DNA from: Tenebrio molitor
Taxonomy: Eukaryota; Arthropoda; Insecta; Coleoptera; Tenebrionidae
Direction of reading: 5' to 3'
NCBI RefSeq assembly: GCF_963966145.1
Contig: NC_091046.1
Span: forward strand, 19,034,001-19,098,000
DNA: 64,000 nucleotides
The notes beneath the pieces were generated by a model. The model had not been told where the DNA came from and did no database searches. It saw only the letters and a program-made list of their open reading frames with translations. How positions within the stretch are numbered: position 1 is the first letter of the stretch; every line of letters starts with the position of its first letter. Positions 13,994 to 25,700 of the stretch are shown one piece after another. The translations under genes were made by a program, and so were the position numbers.

Positions 13994-14151
13994 AAAATTA
14001 CTTGTCAAAACAAAATGACTTCACTGATGTGTTGTTCACCAAGTTTTATTTGTTTCGCCATTTCAACGCTCAAACGACCATTTTTCTCTAAAAATGTACT
14101 TAAGCGTGATTCTGAATGATAGTAAAAAGGAGTACTTTTGACAAGTAATTT
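13994..14151. repeat. Short inverted repeat, possible 160-bp MITE
   Basis: AAATTACTTGTCAAAA (13994-14010) is mirrored by TTTTGACAAGTAATTT (14136-14151). The arms are only about 16 bases and no target duplication was identified. Confidence 0.4.
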
Positions 14152-14329
14152 GCAATTTCACATTTATTCACATAATTTTTATCGAACCAACGCGGTAAAT
14201 GTTGAAAAACCTTTATAAATTACACGACTATTCATTAGTTTTTAAAAAACGATACACCAAACATTATTTTATTACTTAATTTAAAATATTTCAATCCGTT
14301 TTTGTCTTTTTTTTATAGAAAATACTCAC

Positions 14330-14393
14330 ATGTACCAAACACTGGTCCCAAACAGCGTACCTGGCGCCCGTTTGCCATGCTCTACATACGACC
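14330..14393 (-). other. Exon-like island with splice signals, 64 bp
   Basis: In an AT-rich spacer, this GC-richer block read on the - strand has an acceptor (GCTTGCTACAG) in front and a strong donor (GTGAGT) behind. Two of its three frames are open. On the + strand an equally good acceptor (TTTTTTTTATAG, ending 14318) precedes it. No family resemblance was recognised, so strand and coding status are uncertain. Confidence 0.25.
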
Positions 14394-15785
14394 CTGTAGC
14401 AAGCATATTGCATTTTTCTAAATAATGATTTCTCACGCTACCTTAAAAGAAATGTTGACATTGGTCATTTGGTGGTTCGTTTTTTAAATCGCAAATTGTA
14501 GAAGTTGTTATGAATTGTAGACAATTTATATTCCAATATAATATGCATATATACAGAGGAGTTTCTCACAAAGAAATTATACTATAAAAATGTAACAGTA
14601 CGAATAACACCTTTACTGAAGGTTTTATTACATACAATAGCTTCACAGACATGAAGACAAAAGAAGGTGATTATTTAACAATCGAAATCTAGCACTCTGG
14701 TCTACAGCTCGTCACTAATTGTTTTTATTAGGTCAAGTCTGAATTCAGCGGTTACATATTTTTTCTGCATTTTGGAAAAATGTACTTAATACTTATTTTT
14801 AGTTTTTGTAATAGAGAATATTTGGAAACACCTCTTAAAACCAACAAACGATGGTTAGGTAGGTACTCCTTGCCACTATTTTCTAAAATATTTATTCTAA
14901 AAAAGTTGAAGATGATGTGGCATTACTTTTACGTTGATTTAGATTAGTTATAACCATTCATTAGAGAAATAGGTACATATTTATAACGATGACGATAATT
15001 ATTTAAATGCATATAAATTTACTACATCCATAAATCACGCCATTTTTAATGACTGGAAGAACTGTAATAAGAAAAAGACGCGTGAACAACAATATTGTTT
15101 TACCATTACAATAATTACAACAACAGTTCTAGAAGTGCCACAGTTGTCAAGAGTAAAAACGATATAACTTTATAAGCAAAAACTACGGAAATTAATAACA
15201 ATTTGCATATCAGTCATTCTCTTTAATTACAACTAAGGGAATGTTGATGTAAAAACAAACAAAAAAAATCGAACCAATTAAATGACCACTTGGAATGCTT
15301 AAAATTTACAATATTGATAGTTGTTTTTGAGTTAGATTGTCAATTTGCTTTGAGAATCACAATTCATTTTAAATTTATAAAAAATAAAATATTTCAGTAG
15401 GTACCTACCTAGGTATAGGTACTGTACAAGTAATGGCAGGTAAAAAAAAATTAAATCATACTGTAGGTATTTGAAATAACACAAATTTTGCATAATGGTG
15501 ACAAATAACAAAAACTACTTTGTTCAACTAATAAGTAGTTTAGTAATGATAGACAAAACATGTTTTGATAATATATCTAATTGTTATAACATTTTATAAT
15601 TACAGGTATGTAATTTGATATGTTTCAAAATTGAACAGCATCAAGAAATTACGATAATATTTACTACGAGTAGGTATATGTACATTTTGCTTATATATAA
15701 TCAGTATTACATAGATGAACGATTTTCATATTATATACTCGATTTCATCATTATTCCGCTCTTAATGATGATAAATCAGTTAATT

Positions 15786-15791
15786 TTTATT
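15786..15791 (-). terminator. Pkc53E: Possible polyadenylation signal of the PKC gene
   Basis: AATAAA on the - strand, about 250 bases past the stop codon. It is one of few exact matches in the 3' flank. No independent evidence of the cleavage site. Confidence 0.35.
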
Positions 15792-16038
15792 ATCAATTTT
15801 TGGCACAAGCATATTTCTAGTTTTTACTTTAACAAGAAAACTTATTAAAAAATATAAATAAATTTATACAATATAAAAATAAGTGTATACTTCCAATACA
15901 AAAAGATATGGCTTTTGTGAATGACTGAAATGCAAATTATTAAATAACTACATTAAAAGGAATCTATTACATAATATCCTAAAATACTTCTTACTGAAAT
16001 AAATATAGGTACTTATTTTAAACATGAATGCAACTATA

Positions 16039-16678
16039 TTAAACATGTTGAATGAATTCTGGATTGAGAAAAGAAAATCCCATAAATTCCGTTTGATCCA
16101 AATTCATCATGAATAATTTATCTGTCGGAGTTAGATCTGTTTTTTCAGAGGTGAATTGTTTATCGAAGTTGCTTACATCTTTACGATGTTTCTGAAATAT
16201 ACACCAGCAAATAAATATACTCAAATGTATACATATAACATATATTCCTAATTACTTACGATTTTTGGCTTGAAAGGTGGTTGAACTTCTCTATTTTCAA
16301 TTTTATCCCAATCAATACGTCTAAAAAATGCGTGAGCACGTACATCTTCTTCACCATGAGCTCCACAACCCAATCTTTTATTAGGGTTTTTTGTCAAAAG
16401 CTGTAAAGAAGATAACAAGACGTGAGTGAGAACATGTTATAATATTGTTGTATTATATAAAATATTCCTATTCGAAATAATGTTGTATAATACTTTTTGT
16501 CATTTAACTATAAGAGTGATTTAACATAAAGGAATATTTCAAATAAAAAATAATGGTAATTTTTTGATAATTTTGACTAGATGCACGAATCTTTGCTGCA
16601 ATAGAAATCTCACGAGTGGACGAAGTCGAGTGGGATTTCTTAATATACTTCGTCCAGCGAGAGATTGGGAGATTTTAA

Positions 16679-16714
<36 letters not shown>

Positions 16715-19700
16715 TGGTATGTTGGTTAACAGGTTGTACACCCAAACAAAAACCAACAGTAAACAGCGTTATACAATGCAACAGCTCAAAAAGCGACTGT
16801 GTACCCGTTACGGGAAACGCCCCAATTAAACCTCTGAAATGCAGGTAATCAATCTCTTAAATTGTCCAAGACTAATCACAAAAATATCGCACTCACTACA
16901 GTTGCTATTAAATAATGTGCAGGCAGTATAAAGAGGGGAACGATGCAGTATATTAGTAACTGCTCGCGGAATATAAAAAAACGACCAGATCTAAGATTTG
17001 CCCGAGGCACATTGAAATAAATTTGGGATAACAAGAAGGGAGAATTAATAATGCCGTGTATGATCTTATATAGAAATATCAGAAAACTTGTATTAAATTA
17101 ACCCAACACTACAAAATGCACTAGAATACATTAATGAAATTAGAGCATAATTTCAGGGCTTGAAGGATATATTTCAAATTTTACGTGCGCTAGGTATTAC
17201 TTTCTCTAAAAAAAAAATACTTACCCCTTTGCAAACATCCTTGGATTCTTTGGATAAACCCTTTGGATAACTAACATTATGATCTGTAATCGCAGCAAAT
17301 AATTCTTCTTCGTCTTCACCATCAAAAGGTGGCTGACCAACTAACATTTCATACAACAAAACCCCATAAGCCCACCAATCAACAGATTTTCCATAGGGTT
17401 GATACAGAATGATCTACAAGAGAAATTAATCATTCAAGTATACCGTTAAGTTCCTCACACTACATTAGACTATGGGCCACTGTTAAAATGTAGGTACTTA
17501 ATGCTAAAATCTAATACCACCCTCTCAAAAAAAAAAAAAAAGTAGTTTCAAAATCTAAGCGTAGCACTTAGTCGAGATGACGTATTACGAGACAATTTTG
17601 GTAAGTTAATTTTTTTTTCTGTACGGTGGAATTTGACCAATAGTCCAATGTTACGACAAAGGTAAAAATCCAGACCTCTGGAGCTATATAATCTGGAGTA
17701 CCACAGAAAGTTTTAGTAGTTTTGTCACCCGTAATTCCTTCTTTGCACATGCCAAAATCTGCGATTTTTATATGACCATCTTGGTCTAACAATACGTTAT
17801 CAAGTTTCAGATCTCTATAAACTATTCCACGGCTATGTAAAAAAAATAAACCAATAGCAATTTCTGCAGAGTAGAAACTGAAACAATTAAACTAGATGAT
17901 AATTAATTAAATTTATAATGTCTTACACCGCAACAGGTTCTTTAAATTTGCCACATTGTTGAATTTGAAACATTAGATCTCCACCATTTACATATTCCAT
18001 CACAAAATACAGACGGTCCTAAAACAACAATAAACACAACAAAAACTTAAACTACTACACATGAAAAAACTAAATACCATTGTTTGAAAACATGAATGAA
18101 GTTGAACTAGAAATGGAGGCTTATTGGAAAGAGCTAAAACGCGTTTTTCAACCATAGTACATTCAACATCGTCATCTTGAATTATAATATCTTTTTTCAA
18201 AATTTTTATTGCATACAGTTCATCTGTTCCTTTTCGTTCAGCCAACATAACCTTGAAGTAAACAGTAGAGAAAAACGATAAAAAATTATCAGTACATTAC
18301 CTTTCCAAACGAACCTTTACCTAACACCATGAGAAAATTAAAATCGCTTGCCCTGATAATGTCTTTCTTGCCCATATTATGAGGAACATCTTTATCGGCT
18401 GTTATAGATGGTTTTTTTGTTATTGATGTTTTCTGAAACAAACACACAATATCCATCGTTAATAAATATGTATAGGTATTTGCTAAAAGTGGGGTACCTA
18501 TAATTATTATAGCATACATACTTTACACCTAGTTACAAATCTGACTTTCAACAGTAAAATAAACCAGTTAAGTACAAGGATTTTGAATTAAAAAAATCTT
18601 AATGGCACTTTGATTTTTATATTTTTTTTCTAAAAATCTTTTAACGGTAGATATTTTATAAGCTATAAATGTCAAATAACAACCACTGCTAATTAAGTAT
18701 TAATTTAATGAAAGAGTAAACAGAAAGCTATAAAATAGTATAACGGGTGTTTTTTTTAATTTTGGCGTCGAAGTAGGCGTTGAACTGTCGATTGTGAACG
18801 CAGTATACTACAGGTTACGGATCACGGATCAGCTGTTTAAATCTTACGTTTTTACACGAGTGGTGCGATCTCAATCGACTCTCCAATGCCTACTTCGACG
18901 CCAAATTTAAAAAAAAAACACCCTTTATTATGATATCTACAAGTATATAAATATTTAAGGAAGCCTTTAAAGCACGCGCGACGAGTTTAAGAGCACGACG
19001 CGTAGCGGAGTGCTTTTAACGTCGCAAGTGCTTTAATAGTATATTAAAGAACGAGTTTTATAAGGGTTAATTTGGCGCACGAGTTCCAGGTGTAGAAAAC
19101 GACCTGTAGGGGAGTTTTCTATGGGACGAGTGCGCCAATTATTATTGTTATTATTATTGTTATTTTTTAGAATGTGCACCCTTGTAATTTTTAACAAAAA
19201 AAAAAAAATTTTCAAATTCTAGGGAATTTCGTATTATCTAATTGATAATTCAAGCTAACGGATGCAACTACATCTGCAACAGATGTTAAAAAGTAATACG
19301 TTTATAGACGTATTATAAACGCAAATTCTAAAAACAGGGATTATGATTCAGATATAATAAAAAAATAATTCAAATGACGATGGACATTAAACATTAATTT
19401 TTACACAAGTAAACAAAATGAGCTTATCTGTCAACACTCAACAGATAAAGGTATAAAAAGGCGGGACCGAGCATATATTCTGTGGCGGTCGTGAAAAAGT
19501 AGGTAAGTCGAAAATGTTAATTTTTCAGGGCAACGATTCAAAATTCCACATCATTCCTAAAATCCTGTAATTAAATAGAAACTTCTTTCTACCTGTACTT
19601 GCTTTCAATATAAGTAAATTTTAAACTGTGAAAATCTGAATTATTTAATTCCATGATTTATTATTAAGGTGTAAACATCGTTAACTCATTTTTGAAATTA

Positions 19701-22700
19701 TTTGACTTACCTACTTTTTCACGACCGCCACAGTATGTAATCCATCAAACTGGCAAGGCCGGATCAATTATTTGCAATCAAATTCCAACGTATTGGGTAT
19801 TCGTTGGCGCGTATTTACTTAGATTAATTTACATTAACAACGTTTCGTTGTGTTGTTGTTGTTTAGAATTAACCTAATGTTTATGAGTTATCAGCTAGTA
19901 AAACGTCTAAGAACATATTATCATAAAAATAAAAGTTTTTTTCGTATCAACTGACTTAATTTCATTCGAGACTTTAAGATCGCTAGATAATAAAAATATT
20001 TGAAAAAATAGATACCCTTACCCTCATCTGAGTTTTGATTGTTGCTAGATCGACACCCTCTTCAGGAACTGGAACATTGTAAAATTCACCTTCTTCTTGA
20101 GTTAAAAGTTTGAACCAACCATCTGGAGGTGATTTGATAATTTCTGAAATGCCAAACGAGAGCGACCCCATGAAATCATTGCGAGATGTGCGATCCCAAT
20201 CCCATACTTCAATTAATAAACGTCGATCCTTATCTTCCGCCTTTAATTCACTAAGATTTTTAGGAATAGAATAAATGAAATTAAAAAACAATAAAACCCT
20301 TACAAAGTTAGTGTTTCGTTCCAAACTGGATTCAAATTTGATCTGATCGTTTTGGTTTTTTTTTTAACGTTGTCTGAGTCAGGAATGAGTTTGATCTTAA
20401 CATATGGATCACTTAAACCGTTCGGATCCATTGGAATTAAATTACGACCTTCTACGACTAAAATTAAATATTGTTTTTAACATACGTGTATATTATATGC
20501 ATATTATATGTATATTATATACATATATACAATGCATGATGTACAAACCAATGACACTAAGTTTATGTCCAGTGTAGGTCATTTTCAATTGGATTCTTCC
20601 TCTTCGTTCAGTATGATCACAACCACACAAATTAGGAACACTCTCCTCACATCTCTTATGAACATTCATATCACATGCTGTAACGTAAAATATTTATGTG
20701 ATTATTTACGTTTCGATAAAATTAATCTGCCGTTTATAAATTTTGAATACTTAATAAAAACAAATAAAAGGGTTCCAAAAGTGAGAAAATCTGTTTTTAA
20801 TGGAATAAAAATGTGGTAGGATAGAAAAATACCAGAGCGAATATACTTTATGAAAGCTTATGTGCACCTTTATTTTATTAGTAGCAGCTGTTGGCTAGAG
20901 AAGCAGGCAACTGACCCAAAGCAAAGAAAATTTTAAAATTATTCCACGAATTGATGAATTAGGTAGGATGATGTTTATCATATACATCATTAACAACTAT
21001 ATACATTTAAATTAATAAAAAAAAGTATCTTAATGAGTACAGTTGATTAGAATGTATTCATATGACAAAAATCTGGCAAGTGAAGATACGTTTGGTGTTT
21101 TCTTAACATTATTTCTTTCAGTATATTCATGAAATACGTGCGTACGTATAGCAAAAAATTGTTTAATATTTGGTTAAAATGATAAAATCCCACAATTTTT
21201 ATTTTTTTTTATATAAGAGTTTCTATAAATACGTTCGCACTGCGTGGGGAGGACCGGTCAAGATACCTCAAGTTAGGAATGTAGGGGGTGATCAAGAAAG
21301 ACTGTTTAAGTTAGTAACACTGAATTGAATTTTAAATCGTATAACAGGAGTAACTTTCGGTTGTTGATGGCTTGTCGTTGTTAATGCTATACCTACATCA
21401 GATATTTGTCAAATAAACCAACAAAACATATCCGGTTGCAGTGTTATAAATAACGGAATTAAAAAAAATTCTTAATTGTACTGCCAACTTAAACAGTCCT
21501 TCTTGATCACCCGGTACAATAGACGGAAATAGCGTAAGGGACCATACTGACTGTGCCAATATTTTTCCCAGGTCTTTACAAGAGACTCGGTGGTTGGTAC
21601 ACCGAAATTAGATTTTCCCCGACATCCTGCAGCTTTTACTGCCATAGAATTTTCTGAGGAGCAGCAAATTAAATTAAATCTTCGAAATAAAAATTGCTAT
21701 TTTCTCAAAAAAATTGTTATGTAAGGTACCAATTTTTTTCATTCGTCGTTTAAGTAGTAGAAGGGTCTATCAAAAAGAGAAGAAAAAAGTGGGGGTTGTC
21801 ATTTAAAAAAATTGGAGATGACGTCATTGCGCAAAAACCAAGATATCTAGCAAAAACCAATGACGTCATTTAAACAAGTTGTACGTCACAGGGTGGCATT
21901 TTTCAAAATAAAATCGACCTGTCCCAGCAATTTTCCAAAAAACATCACATAACGCTACTATGAATTTTGTTCCAAACTTTATGTTCACACTGTATATACA
22001 GGGTCTATCAGAACTGGCGGACCAAAATAATACGGTGAAATCATCATCTTCTGGGAATATTAGGAAAAATATTTAAAAAAATCCATCCTCGGATTTTAAA
22101 ATAAGAACGTTGTTAATTGACCAATCGCGTGTAGATATAAAACTACCTTAAAAATTATATTAGTAACTATCGAAACAAATTTGATTGTTGCAAAGACATA
22201 ATAATTGAATATACTATCCCACCTCCACCCGGCGGCACGGCAATTTTGCCGGAGTACATACACTATTACGGATATTACTATCAAGTAATAGTGCAGTGCT
22301 TATCAACATAATTACCGGCGTCTCGCCTCCGCATTATGACTTTGTTGTGTATTATGTTCTGTGTCAATGTTAAGGAACTTCCTCACGATGTGACATGAGT
22401 ATAATAATATACCTTTTTGAATTTCAACTACCAACGTGTTACCTAAATCCAGAATTTTTAAATTTTTAAAAAGAGATTGCGGTACTATTCCCGTTGCTGA
22501 AATTACAAGTGGTAAAATCGAAATTTTTTCTAAACACCAAAGATTTCTCATAGCAACGGACAGCTCTAAATATTTATTAATTTTTGTGTTATATGTTTGT
22601 GTTATATTATGTGAATTTGGAACAGCTATATCTAAAAGATATGCTTGCTTTTGTTGTTTATTTAAAATTATAATGTCTGGTCTGTTATGCTTAATATGAA

Positions 22701-25700
22701 TGTCAGTTAAAATTGTTCTATCAAAATATAACTTGTAACTTATTATGTCATAATAAATTATTTCTGACAATCACAAAAGTCATTAAAAACGCTTAATGTT
22801 CACTTCTTCAGAATATTTTTATATGCTTGTCTTATATGGACAGTGTGATGAGAGTGCCACAGTTGCTGCTCAGGAGTACTTACGCAGTTCGTTTTCCCAA
22901 TTGGGAACATCCTAGCAGAAATACTATAACCTGAAAAATACTATAACCTAAAAACGTCCGTCATTGCACAAACAATGCGGATACAAAACAGTGCATATGC
23001 ATCATTTGAAATTGAAATGCATCCATAGTTACAAATAAAGCAGGAAAACTAATTTATAGGTAACTTAACATCAACAACAGGATTGGTCAGTTTAAATTGC
23101 TTCTTTCCTAATCACTATTTAAGATAGATTTTTTTGAACATTTTTCCTATTATTCCCAGAAGATGATGTTCGCCGTATTATTTTGGTCCGCCAGTTCTGA
23201 TAGACCCTGTATACAGGGTGTTTTCGAAGTTGAAGCGTTCCTTGTAACAGGAGGTACTATACAATATTCTTAAGAATTTTAGCCTAAATCTTCTTAGTAA
23301 AATGTTTGTATTAACGGAGATAATTAATTGTATATTTTTATTGTTTTCTAAAATTTTGAGTGCGGTGTTGAACCACCTGCATTTACCTGTATATTATCAA
23401 GAGCTAACTAACCGGTGACGAAAATTCCCCCATTAAGCACCTCTTTCCATTAAACGACGGGGGAGAACTATACTTGGGCCAACCAACAGATATAGTAATA
23501 AAACCGCCCCCTAGTACCCACGTATTTTAAATAGCTGCTTCCAATTGGCTTATTCAAAACGTGCGCAAATTTTCGAAAGCCTGATGTACATTCACAAAAA
23601 TTACTTGACGGCATCCGGCATCTCATTCGTTTTAACCTCGCTTCGGGAGTTTGACCACCTCTTTATGTTTGTTTGTTTTCCTTGTCGTTTTTCGATTTGT
23701 ATTACCAAAATAGTTTTTTTTCAAGACTTTTGTTTCTCTATTTGAATGACAAATGGCAAAGAACCTGCTTCATTGTGAAACAGGCTTCGGCGTATATCGT
23801 TCTACGCAACTAGGCCACATCCCCCTTTTTTTTTATTACTATATCTGTTGGTTGGCCCAAGTATAGAAGGCATGATCTGAAGTTGGCAAAGGACAATTTT
23901 CGCACGAGTGCTAGGCAAAATTTCATCACGAATCGGGTTTTCACGTATGGAACTCCCTACCTGAGGAAGTAATTTCCAGCAAGATATGTATTATTCCTTT
24001 GTTGTTTACCACTTATTCTTTATTGAATTTGGGTGTAAATTGTTTACATACTTTTTACTGTTTGATGTCTGTAATTTAGGTGTATAAAACTTTAAATGAC
24101 AGTTATGTGGTTTCGATTGTGGTTTACTATAATTTTGGACGCGTGGGCGTAACAGGCTTGGCCTCTGCCCGAATGCTTATTCTAATAATAATAATAATAT
24201 TTCTTTTAGAGCTTTAAACATCAAATAACAAAATAGAGCAATAGCAAATCACAGTCCGAGAGGTACACCAAACTATTCATTTGCCAAATCAGTGGATGTT
24301 TTTCGTAAAATAGGGTTTTAGCAATAATTTATCAACGTTATTGTAAGATTTTTTCCAACTCTGTCTTTTGTGTTCGAAAATTTTATGATTATCGGAACAC
24401 AGTAATTGTTGGTTTGGTATTTAGTATGTAGCGAATACGAATTGCGAACAAGAAGTTTTTTTACCAGTTTGTAGATTAAGGGATACTACAAATGAAGGTC
24501 CTTGATCTTTCCAGTCTAATTTAATCGCTATACAGATTATAATCGAAATACACGGAATAATTTTATCCACGAGTTACTACTGACTTCATGTAGAACTCAG
24601 AAAAATGTATGTATTTAAAAATTCTGCCAAAAAATAAATTATTTTTGAGGTACAATTTTTTATAGTTGCTTTTAGTCTTCTACGTTGTCCAACAACCTCG
24701 TAGGTAAAATTTCAGCACATTTTTACACCAATGCGGTTTCCTTGTTTTAAAGCATATTTCCTAGAGGTTACGTTGCATTGGCGTACATTTTATAAAATAT
24801 GATATACAAGGGTATATTTTAAAAATGTGCCGAAATTTTACCTTCGAGGTTGTGGGACAACCATAAAAAATTGTACCTCAAAAATTAAATATGAATTTAT
24901 TTTTTGACATAGAATTTTTTAAATATTTTTTCCGAGTCCTACATGAAGCCAGTAGCTCCTGGTTAAAATTGGTTAATTGCGGAATTTCCTCCAAGAGGTA
25001 CTCCTAATTCTGTTCTTTATGATATGGCAAATCTGCGTTCTCTCAATATGAGACGTAATGATAGCTTTCTGATATTTCTATATAAGATCATACACGGCAT
25101 TATTAATTCTCCCTTCTTGTTATCCCAAATTTATTTCAATGTGCCTCGGGCAAATCTTAGATCTGGTCGTTTTTTTTATGTTCCGCGAGCAGTTACTAAT
25201 ATACTGCATCGTTCCCCTCTTCATACTGCCTGCACATTATTCAATAGCAACTGTAGTGAGTGCGATATTTTTGCGATTAGTCTTGGACAATTTAAGAGAT
25301 TGATTACCTGCATTTCAGAGGTTTAATTGAGCGTTTCCCGTAACGGGTACACAGTCGCTTTTTGAGCTGTTGCATTGTATAACGCTGTTTACTGTTGGTT
25401 TTTGTTTGGGTGTACAACCTGTTAACCAACATACCAAATAATAATAATAATAATAATAAAATTATTCCGTGTATTTTGATTACAACCTGTATTTTCCAGC
25501 GTCGATAACTAACTTTTACAGTTGTCAAGCAATCTCAATTTTAACGACATTTTTGTTCATTACAAAATCATGTATACAGTGGAAGAACTCGCCAATTTAT
25601 GAAACTTTTCTCTATAACATTTTGCAAAATTCGCAAAAGTTTTCCAAAATTTTTTGCCCCATAATTTTTACCAAACGAGTCTTTTTTGTGATTAACTAGT

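Larger units (their letters stand above)
12743..15785. other. Intergenic spacer between the two convergent genes
   Basis: AT-rich, with many short runs of A or T. Apart from one small inverted repeat and one GC-richer, splice-site-flanked island, no coding or repeat structure was supported. The ORFs here are low-complexity. Confidence 0.4.

Noticed and set aside
16564..16848. 94-codon + strand ORF with a run of tyrosines
   Set aside because: The run is the (TTA)n tail of a - strand LINE read in the wrong frame.
20486..20535. TATATTATATGCATATTATA-like palindromic stretch
   Set aside because: Simple AT repeat in a short PKC intron; no evidence of function.
23213..23400. Left end of another element (CAGGGTGTTTTCGAAG)
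   Set aside because: No matching right end was found in the window, so no boundary could be given.
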